Assembly (NCBI GenBank): GCA_030141605.1
Contig: JAQGDQ010000125.1
Span: 1 to 64,000 of the forward strand
Length of the DNA stretch: 64,000 bases
From: Tubiluchus corallicola
Lineage: Eukaryota; Priapulida; Priapulimorpha; Priapulimorphida; Tubiluchidae
Reading direction: 5' to 3'
How positions within the stretch are numbered: position 1 is the first letter of the stretch; each line of letters begins with the position of its first letter. Below are positions 18,901-31,021 of this stretch, in pieces. The notes under the pieces are model-generated. The model did no database searches and was not told the DNA's origin. It saw only the letters and a list, made by a program, of their open reading frames with translations. A program made the position numbers and the translations under genes.

Positions 18901-21900
18901 TCTAGTAGAAAAAACTACCCACACTATCTTTGGGATCGTGGCACCGACTTCAGCTGGATACACTCAATTAATCGCCCCGGGCCGCACTTTCATTAGGTTG
19001 ACAAATCTCTTCGCGGGCCGCAATTTGCACACCCCTGGTTTAAGGGTTTCTCCGTCTACAATAAGCAGGTGTCATTTCACGTTTCTTACACTACTTGCTT
19101 TGATTATAATCTTTATTACAACTCAGTGGGACATGTTTAACCCAATCCTGGTAGTGCCTTTGTATTGAGTTTCTCTAGTATTTCGTAGTGTGCAAAGTAA
19201 GCAAATGCTAAATATTTCTAATGGCAATGTATACCACGGCATGAAAAAACTTTGTGAATGCTATTGCGAAATTTTGATGAATGGGCCTGTATTAATAGGT
19301 GTTGTGCTGTGAATGTTATTTGAGTTTGCTACATTGTTAATAATAATGAAAAATGTAAAAGGCAAGTCTGTGGAATACATTATAAAACACTGATTAATAT
19401 TTTTTGCACAGTTTAAGACATTTATATAAACACATACATTTAATTCACTAATGTTACTAACATTTCAAATTTGTGATGTTTATTTTCTAAACAAAAATTT
19501 TTCCATCCTAATAAGGTCAAGCCTCCCACACAACGATTAGACGAAAATCCAGGGCCCATTTTCACAAAGCTGTCACTAACTTAACGATGTCATTATTATT
19601 AATAGCTGAGTGAATGTAATAACGGCGTCACCTACTTATTGACGGCTTTGTGAAACCGGGCCCAGGTCTATATATAGGCCAGCTAATATATTTAGTACAC
19701 AATTTTAGGCACCAAGTTAAACTTTTCGGACAGCATACCCACTTCCAAATTTACCAGTATTTCTGTCGATGGGTGAGAATTAAATAATGGCATGTAAACT
19801 GCAATCAGTTGTTAACTGTTTTTATAGAATTCTGTTTGGCAATAATCATCTGTATGTGTTGCATCATCCACAAGATCTTGCTAAGCAAATACAGGAGGGT
19901 AAAACAGTTGGAAAAGTAACATATGATAAAGCTCAGCAAGAAATAGCTCAGCATTTGGGACTAATTGGAAAAAATACATCACGGGGTATGTGATTCATTA
20001 TTTGAATGCGAAGGTAGCACTAACAATAACGAATATGATGTTAACATAATTTTGATTATGATTTTCATAATTTCGTGTTGACGAGGTTTTTTATTTTTCA
20101 GTTTGAGAAAATATTAGGTATTAAGTTTTTATCTAGAAATATTGTTTATGAGTTTCCAAATCTAAGAATGCATTCAAACTTTTTCAGCTGTTAGCTTATT
20201 TTGATTTACAATAACAAATTGCTTGGTTTATTATAGATGATTTTATATTGGAAGAGGAGCTTATTGAAATTTTGCCACATATTAACGAGGCAAATGCAAT
20301 TGCACAGGAACTAGGAAAAGATTTGCAATTCAAAATTTTGCTAGTTGCTCCACAAGCTCGAGGTTTACAAGCAGGAAAAACTGAGGTTCAACTTTTTTAT
20401 TTATTATGTTATTGGTTTCTCAAATGACACATTTGTTGGCTTAAATTGTTAAATTTGTTTGACAAATGAACATGTAAATTTCATCATCGCTCTAAAGTTG
20501 TTACATATTATACTTTTTAAATGCTTTTTTTAAATCACTTTAGTTTTTATCGTGCACTTACGACATAGCAATAGCTACATTTTGTTTCATTGAGACAAGA
20601 AAAAGTGTTACAGACTCTTACGTAAAACCCGGACTTGTGGCAACGCTGGGCTTTTAAATCGATGAGAATATGTCTTGCTGAAATTTTCAATAGTGACTTA
20701 ATACAATTTATAACCTTTGAAAGTTATTCCAACATTTAACGTATTTAGTTAGCATTGGAAAGTTTGATTATGCCCAGCATCTAACAAAACGTGGTCGTTC
20801 ATGTCTAGAAGAGCAAGTAGGCTGTTTTTTCTATCAGGTTTGAGTGAATGCTTATTGTGTGCACACATTTTGAATAATAATATTATTGTGACAACAATTT
20901 TCATTTAATTCCAATTTTGATTTTCATTTCACCGTTTGTTCTCTGCAGTTTACGCGCAAACATTATATCAAGTTTTATATATTATATAATATTATATCAA
21001 TATTGGACAAGTTTTTCAGTTCGTAACTTTGTTTAAATGTTGTATTTAAATCTATGCTTTGATTACTTTTTGATTATTCTGCTTTCAGTTGTGTGTTAAA
21101 ATGAAAACACTCGATGACAAATGTGAATGGTTGTGGAGTAAAAGCAAGTTCATGAACCGGATATATCTAATGCAAGAGTTGTATCACAAATATATGGATG
21201 GGTTGCTTGATTATGAGTCCCTAAATAAGGTAAAATATATAATATAACTGCTGAAATTAGTGAACTTGAATTAAGAACAGGAACTTCTAAGAAGTGTGTG
21301 ATATTATATCCAAGTTAAACTGTTCAGTTGGTTGTGATAATAATTATGACAGACTGAAGGAGTTAGTTAGTGATGAGATTGAATTAGGTTTTTTGTAAAC
21401 AGGCAGTCTAGTTGACTTTAGTCAGATCCATCAATCCATATTTCTTAATTTAGACTTGACTTTTTCCTGTTTCCCCTTATTTCATTCATCTGTTAAATAA
21501 TTATGGATTAATTCATTGTTAGTTTAGAGTTTTGAAATTGTAAAATTTGTTTGACAATGTGAAATTCATAAGTACTTTAAAGTTATTACATACTATGTTT
21601 TTTAAATGTTTTTTTAAATCTTATGTAAAAACTAAGCCTGTGACAAGACTGGTTTTTAAAATGACAAGAATGTGTCTTGCTAGAATTTTCAATAGTGACT
21701 TAATAGAATTTATAGCTATTGAAAATTTTCTCAAGGTCTAACACATTTAGTTAGCTGTGGTAAGTTTTGGTTATGCCTGGCATCTTACAAGAAGTGGAAG
21801 AGCATCTAGACATTACTTTTTCTAGACATGAGATCAGATTTGAGTGGCAAGAATAAGTCTGAATGAAAGTTTTGTATGCTTCTGTGCGATTAATCTGTCT

Positions 21901-24900
21901 TTTTATGGCTGCTAATTTTTGACTGTGCATCCTCTTCTCATTTTGTTGCAACTGATGCTTTGTGAAAGTTAGTGGAATGCATTTTTCCTGTATTGGCAGG
22001 AGAAGGATCCTTTTTGGGAACCAATGGACACCGAGGTGCCTGTAGGAACGGTACATGTGTATTTGCAGTCATTAACTTACCTCATTGAACTTGACGAAAC
22101 CCTTTCAATTACAGATTTTAAAGGTAACCAAGAAGCTTGGGTTGTAGTCAGATTCAGATAAACTCTTATTTAGCCTTAAGTTTACAATTATGAACCTTGC
22201 ACAACATTCATTCCATTTCATGTTTTAAATCCTATAAGAAAAAAGTTGTTGTAATTTTGCTTGAATTTAACTGCTAACTTTCTGTATTTTTACCATAAAG
22301 TGTTTACTCTAGCACATTATTATGGTATTATTTTAAACTTTATGCATGTTAGTTTGGTGGATTTTCTAATTTTTGAATAAACTTCCACTCCAGGAAAAAT
22401 TAAAAATGCTTATAAATGATCTCAATCTGATGTGCGAGTTTGAAATTTTGTTGTATTTGTATTTGAAAAAACAGCAAGCCATATTTCATTTCCTATAATT
22501 ACTCTATTTGTAAACCTGTTTATTTCATTACATGTTGCTATAAAAATACCTTTATATATTTAATAGCATATATTATATTTAGGTAATGAACAAGGCTCTG
22601 TACGCATTGTTCTGTATCCCTGTGATAGACACGGCCTTGATAAAAAAGGAGATTTTTTGGAGAATCCCCAAGACTTGATTGGAAAGGAACTGAATTTTAA
22701 GCTTGGGATAGTCCATGTTTCAGGCCTACCTACAAAATTATTTTCGGTAAGCGAACATTTAAGTACAAAAGTGTTGTCATGGTTTTGTATAGTGTGCACA
22801 AAGATGCACAAGGTTTGTGTGAAGCTAATTCATGTTAAATTCATCTTGCTTGCTATATTGTTTAGATAGACTGTAAATTTTATTGTTATTTTGCAATGTT
22901 ATGCCTAGAGATGAACATTTCGTCTTTTATCTTGACTTGGCACAAGCTACTTTCCACTTTGCAATGAAAGGGATAGAGAGTGAATGATAACTGAGTTTAA
23001 TGAGTTTATTGCACCAACCAAAAAATGACATAAAAATATGACAAATACGTAACATACCATTACTACAGCAAGATTACAGTTTTTCTAATTAAGAAACATT
23101 AATTTAGGTGCCTTCAACAGTTTAAAAAGACATTAAGTTAATATTAAAAAAGTATTAGTTTTTTAATGATCTATTTACAATATTTCATATTACAGGCACG
23201 AGTGTGGAATTTAAACATTAATACTGTCCTGTAATTTACTTGCATTATATACAAACTTGATTATAATTTTAAGAACATCCAAGTCATTCTGACCCATTAA
23301 AAATTTAAGTTTCTTTTGTTTAAGCATAACAGGAAAAGTAGTTATAAACTGTTTCACTTTTTTCCATAAGTTAGATCTCAAGTCGTCCTAATATATAGTT
23401 CACAATTTAAAGTACAATGCAATATAAAATGAAGTTCATGCTCTACTTTTGACCTTATGCAATTTAGACATACTGGTTTCTCCACTGGGATTTTTTAGGT
23501 TTGTGGTAACGACTTGTTTCATGTAGAATGTATGAGAACTTATTTTAAATTTAGTGAATTTTGTTAATAACTTTTTGTCAAATCCGGACAATACGTAGTT
23601 TTCCATTTTATATTGGGTTTTAAAGGTTCTGTAGGTTCTTAGCATATTTTGTCTTTCTTTTCTATCATTGTTAAAGAGCTCCATTTTCCACGAATTGATA
23701 TAATTTTTTTTTTAATTTTTTATATCAGTTAGGTTTTTTGTGTTAGTGAAAGTGCTTTGGTTCGCCATACGCGAGCAAAACTGCATTTAGTCAAAATATA
23801 TTTTTCGAATGTAACCTACTGCAAGTACGCAGTATTCTGATCGTGGTTGGATAATATAGCTGTTATGAGGTTGTTTAATTATATTTAACCAGTATCTAAG
23901 TATTATTTTAATAATTTTTGCATACAGAAGGAACTGTTCTAATTCAGCTCTGACCGCATTTTCACTAGATTTGCTGTTAACATCTTGTAAATTACGACAG
24001 AGTTTTAAATTGAGTTCCTCGCAATCTATCTTATTAAACTTATTTTGTATTGTATTTCCTCTGTTTTTAATTACATGAGCATCCAATACTTCTGCTGAGG
24101 AAAGCATTGTTGGTTCCACAGTTTGTTCGAAAATCTTAAGGGTTGTTATTAGAGTTATTTCAGTAGGAATATTTCTACGGATAATATAAAATGATTTTGA
24201 TCCTTTATTTTTTAGTCTGTTTGTACCCTGTTTAAATGAACCAGATGTGCAAAAGTCAATGCCTAAGTATTTATCTGTTTCCGCAATAGTTAGTGATTGT
24301 TCCTCGTAATAAAATTAAGATTCTTTATTTTTTATTTGTCTTATTAAATATTATTATTTTGGTTTTTTAATATTAGCAGTTAAGCCCCACTTATTACAAA
24401 ATCTTCTAACTTATTAATTCAGTACTGAAGCTCATCTTTAGTAGATGAGGTTTAGACCATATCATTAGCATAAAGCAAAATTGTTAACTTTAGTATTATA
24501 TAAACAAACTAGATTACTATGTGAGGGGTTCAAATAGCTTTCTGGTTTATCATTTACAAACACCAAAAACCGAGGTGGAACTTAATGGGCAACCTTGTTT
24601 GACACCTACGTAATAAGGTATTTTTTCTGTAAAGCCGCTATTTAATTTTACAGATATATATGAGTTTGAATGTTTTGAATGTGTGCTTTATAAATTTGTA
24701 ATGAAATATCCGCTTACAGCAGTTTACCATAGTTTAAAATAGAGTGCTAAACACCATACCGCATCGAAAGCTTTACTAAAGTCTACAAAACAGCAGCAAA
24801 GTTTTTTCTTGTTGCTTGTAAATTGCTAGTCCTTGACCCTTTTTTCAATCTTATTTGCCTTTTATGTAAACATTGTTTTGGAATAGGTATAAGTCTAGTC

Positions 24901-26807
24901 TATTTGACATTATTTTGGCAAAAAGCTTACTAAGACTATTGATTATTGCTACATCCTTATAATTATTTGGGTCTAAGTGCGCTACCGCTTTTTAGTGTGG
25001 GGATTATTATAGTTCTTATTCGAGTGAGTGGGATAGCATGAATTTGTAAGTATTAAGTTAAATAGTTTAATAAGTTAAATAAAAACATTTGATGTCATTA
25101 ATATATAATAATTGAATTTTATTTCAGTGTTTTTGCAAGTATAAGTTCTATTTAGATGAAAAAGCTGTGATAACATATGAAGCTCATAGAGTGGGAGATT
25201 ATTTTAACATTGGTCATGAACAGTTGTTTACATTCCATCCAGTTACTCAGCAGGTTTGTACTAAACAAAGCAGTGTTAGTTTAATATCAATATAAAATAA
25301 TAGTACCTTTTCTTGCAAAAGTGCAGTTATGTTTATTGGGTTCTTGTAAAATAAATGACTATGTAAATAAATGTACGTATTATGTGGCATGTGTATAATT
25401 TCTATTAGAATTGTATTATATTATAATCATATGTAACATACTCAGTGTGCAATTGTTTGTAATCATTAAAATAACAACTTTTTGCCATGAAATTCATTTG
25501 TGGTGTGACTTTTCAGTTTCTGTCATATCTGTCCAATACTGCACTTATAATAGAAGTCTGGGGCAGACAGGAAGAGTCCAGCTTGCGAAGTCAAACTTCA
25601 GCAGCTTCTTTGATGAGCACTGCAAGCCGAGGAAGTAGTGCACAGAGCATCAGTGGTGTCATAGCAGTAATATTAGTTTATTCTAATATATTTATTACAT
25701 TGTACTACTAAAAACGGAATAAATTTAAAATGTTGGGGTCTTGACTATACTTTATTTGCTTTGCTCTTGCATGACACACTGATGCAACACATACCATTCT
25801 CATGGCAAAAATTAATAAGGTCTGGTAAACCATTGATGCCACTAATGATGTTAAGTATTCATCTTCTTGTCAATGTATATTGCTGCATTATACTAATAGT
25901 ACACTGATAACAATACTGCTGCTGCCATCTACTGAAATTAGTATTCAATTAACAGAAACATGCAATACATTTAATGTCACTTATGCTAAATATTCACTTT
26001 ATAGGATGAAGCACGATGTAGTCAACTAGCACATCAACTAGCTATTTATAAGAAACGAGCTGAAAGGACTGAGGGAATGCTGGTATGTTGCCACTGCACT
26101 TTTAATTTATGACTTGGAGAGCAAAAATTATTTGTTTGTTCTACTGAATTGCATTTATGGGTTAACTTTGTTTTTGTTTTTTTAATTGCAGCTTGCTGTT
26201 AAAAATTTGGTCGAAAAAGCTGTGCAGCAGAATAAAAGCACAGTAGAGGTACGTTTGTTAACATGAACTACTTTTTATGAAAACAAAAAAATGTTTTTAT
26301 TGTAATTGCAGTTAATGTGAGCGTTGTCTTAGCTAACGTAATTTATTAATATTTGTGCAGAGTTTTATGAAACTACTATTAAGCTACTGTGTATCAAGCA
26401 AAATAAACTATAAATGTTGTGCTTTGGTAATAGTATAGTCCTGCTGTAAAGCCTGTTATTCTACGAGTATTCTGCAGGAAAAAAAGAGTTTCTGACTTTT
26501 TGTATGTATTGTGTGATAATTTCTCTTTTTGTTATGTTTAACTTTGGTATGTCGTCCAAAATTGTGGTGCATTTCATTTTGCAAAGAGCTTTGTCAGTTT
26601 ATTCATTCCGACAACAAGATGTTCATTAGTCAGTTTGGCATTTAAGCTGTAATAGACCAGCTTTTTCTCAGAGATTTAATTTTTATGTGATAGGTTGATC
26701 AATTGCTATTAATAGTAAACAGTGAAGCAAGCAGTGACAAGGACAGCAAGATCAGAGACACACACCAGATGAACAATGTACAATCTGAAGCTTGTCTTTT
26801 GCAGTAA
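8180..26807 (+). CDS. KIF28: Kinesin-3 family motor KIF28 / KLP-6
   Basis: This is a complete kinesin-3 gene of 24 coding exons. Summed exon lengths are 2901 nt, giving 966 residues plus a TAA at 26805-26807, close to the length expected for KIF28/KLP-6 proteins. The domain order is N-terminal motor (about 1-358), short coiled coil, FHA domain (about 470-560), kinesin-3 central region and short tail. The marker [16 protein letters not shown] just before the FHA domain is typical of kinesin-3. The tail pattern ([18 protein letters not shown], then a stretch matching EWLW-type KIF28 sequence) points to KIF28/KLP-6 and not KIF1, KIF13 or KIF16B; there is no PH or PX domain. In C. elegans KLP-6 acts in ciliated sensory neurons, and a mitochondrial role was reported for a mammalian homologue. 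The start ATG at 8180 has A at -3 and G at +4 and opens with the standard [10 protein letters not shown] strand. Confidence 0.93.
8228..9717 (+). other. Putative U12-type AT-AC intron in KIF28
   Basis: After CCA TTT at 8222-8227 the sequence continues ATATCCTTTT, which matches the U12 AT-AC 5' splice-site consensus ATATCCTT. No usable GT donor keeps the motor frame here. Near the other end lies TCCTTAAT at 9701-9708, matching the U12 branch-point consensus TTCCTTAAC. The intron would end in TAC at 9715-9717, about 10 nt after the branch A. Joining gives RPF-SDREK, the expected kinesin sequence (RPFNxREK). The alternative AG at 9718-9719 would put a stop in frame. Confidence 0.85.
13019..13084 (+). 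repeat. (AT)n microsatellite touching a splice donor
   Basis: The KIF28 exon 12907-13018 ends in AGCAG and the donor GT at 13019 is itself the first unit of about 33 AT repeats. The usual purine-rich GTAAGT donor context is therefore replaced by GTATAT. Confidence 0.93.
15820..18096 (+). CDS. KIF28: KIF28 neck and coiled-coil exons 11-13
   Basis: Exons 15820-15963, 16313-16428 and the first part of 17906-18096 encode a Glu/Gln/Lys-rich helical segment, about residues 365-455. It includes [17 protein letters not shown] and [16 protein letters not shown], with heptad-like hydrophobic spacing. This is probably the short dimerising or autoinhibitory coiled coil seen after the motor in kinesin-3 proteins. 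The function is inferred from position and composition. Confidence 0.85.
16561..16606. repeat. Short tandem repeat with a period of about 15 bp
   Basis: Three units follow one another: aggacaaaactccacc, aggcgaaagcccacc and ggagaaaaccccacc. A weaker relative lies at 16621-16640. They lie in the KIF28 intron 16429-17905, which otherwise shows no recognisable feature except a (TA)-rich patch near 17451. Confidence 0.7.
17906..19985 (+). CDS. KIF28: KIF28 FHA-domain exons 13-15
   Basis: Exons 17906-18096, 18306-18434 and 19828-19985 encode [18 protein letters not shown], then IIGSK and [10 protein letters not shown]. The block continues with [10 protein letters not shown], then [20 protein letters not shown]. 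These fit the beta strands of the kinesin-3 FHA domain (family G-x-x and S-x-x-H motifs, R-I-x-x-G-x-x-H-x-F). Here GSK and PEHAYF take those places, and [12 protein letters not shown] matches the RI-FG-NH segment. Frame is kept across all junctions. Confidence 0.88.
18569..19045. mobile_element. hAT-type non-autonomous transposon (MITE) with 8-bp target duplication
   Basis: The element at 18577-19037 (461 bp) starts CAGGAGTGTGCAAATT and ends, inverted, in CAGGGGTGTGCAAATT, a terminal match of 15/16. It is bounded by identical 8-bp direct repeats GTTTAAGG at 18569-18576 and 19038-19045. Eight-base duplications and CAG..GTG ends are hallmarks of the hAT superfamily. No transposase is encoded. 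It lies in the KIF28 intron 18435-19827. Confidence 0.9.
19552..19663. mobile_element. Short MITE with GGGCCC-ended inverted repeats
   Basis: The left end GGGCCCATTTTCACAAAGC and the right end (inverted) GGGCCCGGTTTCACAAAGC form 24-bp arms with 3 mismatches around a 64-bp core. The element is 112 bp and lies in the same KIF28 intron as the hAT MITE. The superfamily is not determined. Confidence 0.75.
20237..25666 (+). CDS. KIF28: KIF28 central region exons 16-21
   Basis: Exons: 20237-20385, 21089-21229, 22000-22123, 22583-22746, 25128-25253 and 25517-25666. They encode the segment after the FHA domain, including [40 protein letters not shown] and [31 protein letters not shown] follows. The FW-P and G-VYL motifs match the region that in KIF1-type kinesins follows the FHA domain (KIF1B/DUF3694-like). 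Later sequence includes [15 protein letters not shown], then [16 protein letters not shown], and a Ser-rich stretch. A cargo or adaptor role is assumed from the family only. Intron 22747-25127 carries an antisense LINE. Confidence 0.88.
20448..21800. repeat. Diverged direct repeat pair flanking a KIF28 exon
   Basis: Segments at about 20448-20800 and 21538-21800 share an ordered series of blocks. These include AAATTTGTTTGACAA, TTTAAATG plus a T-run, TCTTGCT followed by AATTTTCAATAGTGACTTAATA, then ATTTAGTTAGC and TTATGCC..GCATCT. They are about 1.08 kb apart, in the introns on either side of exon 21089-21229. They may be two copies of an interspersed repeat or a decayed segmental duplication. 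The exon itself is not duplicated. Confidence 0.7.
22990..25030 (-). mobile_element. Degenerate LINE with reverse transcriptase, antisense in a KIF28 intron
   Basis: On the minus strand, broken frames spell reverse transcriptase landmarks: [14 protein letters not shown] near 24.9 kb, [12 protein letters not shown] near 24.78 kb, and GVKQGCPLS near 24.6 kb. The catalytic box reads LLYANDMV near 24.47 kb. The C-terminal finger [18 protein letters not shown] lies near 23.45 kb. Stops and frameshifts interrupt the frame and the YADD box reads YAND, so this copy is dead. It probably belongs to the Jockey/CR1/L2-like group; the clade is uncertain. Confidence 0.87.
26005..26807 (+). CDS. KIF28: KIF28 C-terminal exons 22-24
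   Basis: Exons 26005-26082, 26192-26248 and 26694-26807 are all phase 0 at both ends. The first two encode a helical segment ([21 protein letters not shown], then [13 protein letters not shown]). The last gives a 37-residue polar tail ending EACLLQ and a TAA stop at 26805-26807. The last exon is the least conserved and is supported by its tract-AG acceptor at 26692-26693 and an open frame to the stop. No PH domain follows, as expected for KIF28. Confidence 0.78.
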
Positions 26808-29800
26808 CAGTAAAATTATGAGGGGTTGATCCAACAATTGAGCATCATATGTAGGACCCCATGTGTAGGTAGCTTACATCTGTTGGTTCATGATGATGAC
26901 ATGCAGGAATAGCCCAGCTGCAGTTGTTACTAAGAAAGCTTAGAAAATGCGTGTTGTTTGTGAAGAAAGTGCTTGTACCAATATGATTTAGTATTATTTT
27001 ATTAAAGTTAGTATTAAATGTATGTCAGTTGTCTTAAAAGTCACAATGCACTTTAATTTCTGTAAATGTCACTTTGAATTATTTTTTTAATTTTCCTTCA
27101 ACCTCAGCAAAGTTTGGTGTGAATTGATTGCACTCTTTAAGCAGTCCTACAACGTTGAAATTTTACAGTGTGATCTTACAAAACATTAGCTTTTGGCTGT
27201 GGAAGTTGAAGTTTATAGTTTCAGTCGTCTTTATATCTAAAAAACTTATTCATGTTAAAAAATTAAATGCCAGAACAATAAACCAACCGAGAAACAGCCA
27301 CTTTGACGTATAAAGCAATCAGTACATCTCATTATAACAATAAAAAAAATCAACCAGTTTACGTCATGATCTTCACTACAGAAAAAAAGCACTAATAAAG
27401 ATTTATTGGCAAAAAAATTGGTTTTAATCATTTGGATTACAGAATCTGGAATGGCCTGACAGAGCCATTTGACATAAACCAATTAAAGGCTAGATATTGA
27501 AGTGCTGGGACTAATGTACCTCAAAAGAAGTGAGAAACTGTATCAGGTTTTTGCAAGAAATGCCCTCGTCTAGTTTGCAGTGAAATTGGTGAACTTGCTG
27601 TAAATTTTGACAATATATATGTGTATTACCATAAGAGGAAGTGCTTTAAAGGTTAGTGGTGTATGAACCGGTGAAATAGTTTTACCAGGTTTTTGTTTAA
27701 TTCAACTAAATTGATTTTCAAAAGTTTTTAGTTCATCTGTACTTATTTTCAAATAATAGCTTTGTGTATTATGACAATTCGAGTAAATTGCAAAACCATG
27801 GTGTGATTGAAGCCTTGCAAGAGTAGAAACAAGTTCTAGTAAAGCATTAGTGCTTTTGCTAAATGTGTAGTACACTTCTATAAGATTTACCAAACATAGT
27901 ATTTACATAAGAGGCTGCCGTCCTGCTTCTGTTGAAGGTAATAGGTGGTTATTAATATTAGTATAATGTCAAATATCATTAGTAATGCATGTTTCTTTAA
28001 AGCTCTGGTTTTAGACTCATTGCAAAAACAGCTGATGCATTGATGCATTTTTTACATACTGCGTGAAGCAGTATGCATTAGCAGCTAGTCAGTGATGTAG
28101 TTTTATATTTTTGCTACTATGTGTTTTTATATCTAATATTTATACCAAAAACAATTTACAAGGAAAATCATTTTAAATTTATTTAGCTTTGCCTAGTAAT
28201 AGTAAATGTATATTTATTTATGGCATTATGTCTCAGTTGTATTATGTATTGTAATTATTGTCTAAACAATAATAGTTTAGTGATCTGGCCAAATATCAGC
28301 CCTGCAGTATTTCTAAAAAAATAATTTACTTGCGAATGCTGATTTTAGTAGTCTCATTTTGAATCTGGTAAATAAATTATATTTATATTTTCAAATTGCT
28401 TTTAAGCTCTTTTTTGTTTTACAACATTTACTGTTCTGTTTCTATACTGTATGCAGTCTGCATTTTCCTAACAACAGGTGCAACAAGTACCTATTTTACA
28501 TGGTCAACATTTGCGAAATATGGGAAAAAACTACACGTTCAATAACATAAACCAGAAAGCGCAAAATTCTTTAATGACTATTTATCTCACATATACATAT
28601 ATTCAAATGTACTTATTGCAAGTAATATTCCATAGGAAATAAGCATTACAATAAATAAAATCTTAAACATGACATGATATAAGTGTAGGCAGGAGCCTGT
28701 GTAGTTCCCAGGTAACAGCTGTTAGCTAAATTTGTACATTATCTACATGCTTAATAACAGCTAATGTTGCCTTATGACTAGATAGTTACAGATTTTGCCA
28801 TGGGATATAGAACAAGAATTAGTTTGCAACTTACAAGCAAATAACACTTAAACTGCTAATATTTATAATCAGATACAAAAAATACAATAATTGAGCTCTG
28901 GGTTTTACTTGTTACACATACATAATCTTGTATACATATAAAATATGACTGTAACCCTCATATACAACATAGTTTACAATAGGCCTAACTTGCCTGCTTT
29001 CTTTCTAATAATAGTTTTAGTGTTGATTAAATAATACTCTGTAGCCAAAAACCAATATGTGTGTTGCTGGTAATGTCTGGCATGTGCTTGAGAGCGATAC
29101 AATGAATCAACTAAAACCGTTTTACTAGACAAACTTCTGTATCCTAATGTTGTTTAATTTAAATATCTTTTGTGATCTAGAGTAATGAACAAAGGACTAG
29201 CGTGATCAGTTATCATTATTAATTGCAATAAATATAATAATATCTACATCTATTAAACTAGGATGACCTGAAGAGAGAAATAGTAGTCAATTTTCACTGT
29301 ACTGTTTTATACTGCAGATATTACTGCGATACATAATATTCTGTGCAGGACACAGACAAGTTAGGCTGTTAATGCCCAGGAACTGTTTTAACTTGTCTAC
29401 AATTTAAAATTATACACACTTATGATCAGCCCAATGTGATCTACCGCCATACGCATCATAATATGATAATACATATGATTAGCAAAACGATTTACACTTA
29501 ATAATTAATAATAAGAAGAATAAAAGTTTACCATGCCCAGGCTCAAATTTAGTAAAGTGGATTTACTAATACACAATGATTTGCTTTAAAATAATCAAAT
29601 GGCAAGAAGTTTAGTTAAAAATATTCTCAACAGACTAAAATATGGAGGTAAAAACAGTACATGGGTTACCTGATGGCATATGATCTTACACTCTCCGTCA
29701 ATTGTAAGAATGAAATCTGTTACACAAAAGTGAGACAACTTCTAAAGCTTATATCTTTATGCCACATCACAAAATTCTGGCTATCACTCAGTTACCCCTT

Positions 29801-30907
29801 GTGCTTAGAGATAGCTCTCATTTAGCTGCTTGTGGTAGACTCTATTTAATTATATAGGTACCCCCATAAGTAACACAGAAATCAAAGTTAATAATAACTT
29901 GATTAAAATGCATTGTGTTGCTATTGTAATGTGCTCTATGCTTGTATCAGACTTACATATAGCTCTGGTACAATATGTATCCAACTTAAATTCTGATGAT
30001 AAACTTTCCTGAACTTGTAAAATTAGAAAATGATTCACATAGTTGATTGTGACACATTGTCGCATAGCTGGCAGTGTCACAGAGTTACACTAGTTTGTTG
30101 AAGGTCAAGTGAAGGAGATGATTCAACACACGAGAATTGCTATACAGTTAAATACTGCACGAATAATGTACTAATATTAGCAGCACTGCGTCGAGTTGTT
30201 TTGCAAGCAGTCCAACTGTTGCACGGAGAAATCTTTACAAATACTAACGTAATAATTAACCAACATACACTAAATAATAATTAGTACTAACTTGTTAGTT
30301 AAGGAATTAATTTATAAAAGCACCCAAAACAACTTATTTTAATACAAGTACTTACTCACATCTATTTCAACATGAAAAAGTGATAAAATACAACAGTAAA
30401 GATATCAAGTCTTTTGTGTTTTTCCTAACAGTCAATATAGTATATTCATGTATGAATCAACTACCAATTAACAGTACTCTGGATTTTTTTGGTAGGGAAT
30501 TCCCACCCATATAGTAATTATCACTAACTGTGTATATATTATATACATATATACACACAAACATAAAATAATTTATTATCGTCTTACAATTAAAGTGTTC
30601 AATTTAAACTTTTCAACCTATACTCAACTTACATTTGAGATCACTAAAGTATCCCTACGAATGCAGCCAAACCCTGACTGTTAACCATGTGTTTACTTTC
30701 ATCCCTAGTCAACATTTACAAAGAAAAGTGGCACGCTCATACATCAAATGTTTAGCAAAACACTTTAATGTAAAGCGTTTTCTACAAAACTTTACCAGTC
30801 TCTTATGTTTACGGATAAAATTTTAGATCTCATACACAATCAGTAATGATATTTTATATACCGGGACAATTAACTGTTAAATACCAGTACCATTCTTGTA
30901 CTGCCGC
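26808..30907. other. Gene-free region between convergent KIF28 and DGKQ; likely 3' UTRs
   Basis: AT-rich sequence with no conserved reading frame. Plus-strand polyadenylation candidates for KIF28 are ATTAAA at 27001-27006 and AATAAA at 27277-27282. Minus-strand candidates for DGKQ are ATTAAA (TTTAAT on the plus strand, 30764-30769) and AATAAA (TTTATT, 30582-30587). The remaining 28-30.5 kb may be a long DGKQ 3' UTR or simple intergenic DNA; the sequence does not decide. Confidence 0.5.
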
Positions 30908-31021
30908 TTACACGGACTCGTCGTCGCCACTCACAACTGATACTTCAGACATTTTTTCTGTTACTTCTGATTCTGTATATCGCCGCTTAATCTTGTTCTT
31001 TGGTTTCCGCAACATAGTGGC
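30908..31021 (-). CDS. DGKQ: DGKQ alternative terminal exon B
   Basis: After acceptor tatacag, this encodes [17 protein letters not shown] and then an acidic/Ser-rich end closing in GDDESV and a TAA stop (30910-30908), 37 residues in all. It is clearly homologous to exon A over the first half and unrelated after it. The C-terminal DESV has an acidic residue at position -2 and a terminal Val, compatible with a class III PDZ ligand; that is only a suggestion. Confidence 0.85.
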   Translation of the reverse strand, partial: ATMLRKPKNKIKRRYTESEVTEKMSEVSVVSGDDESV

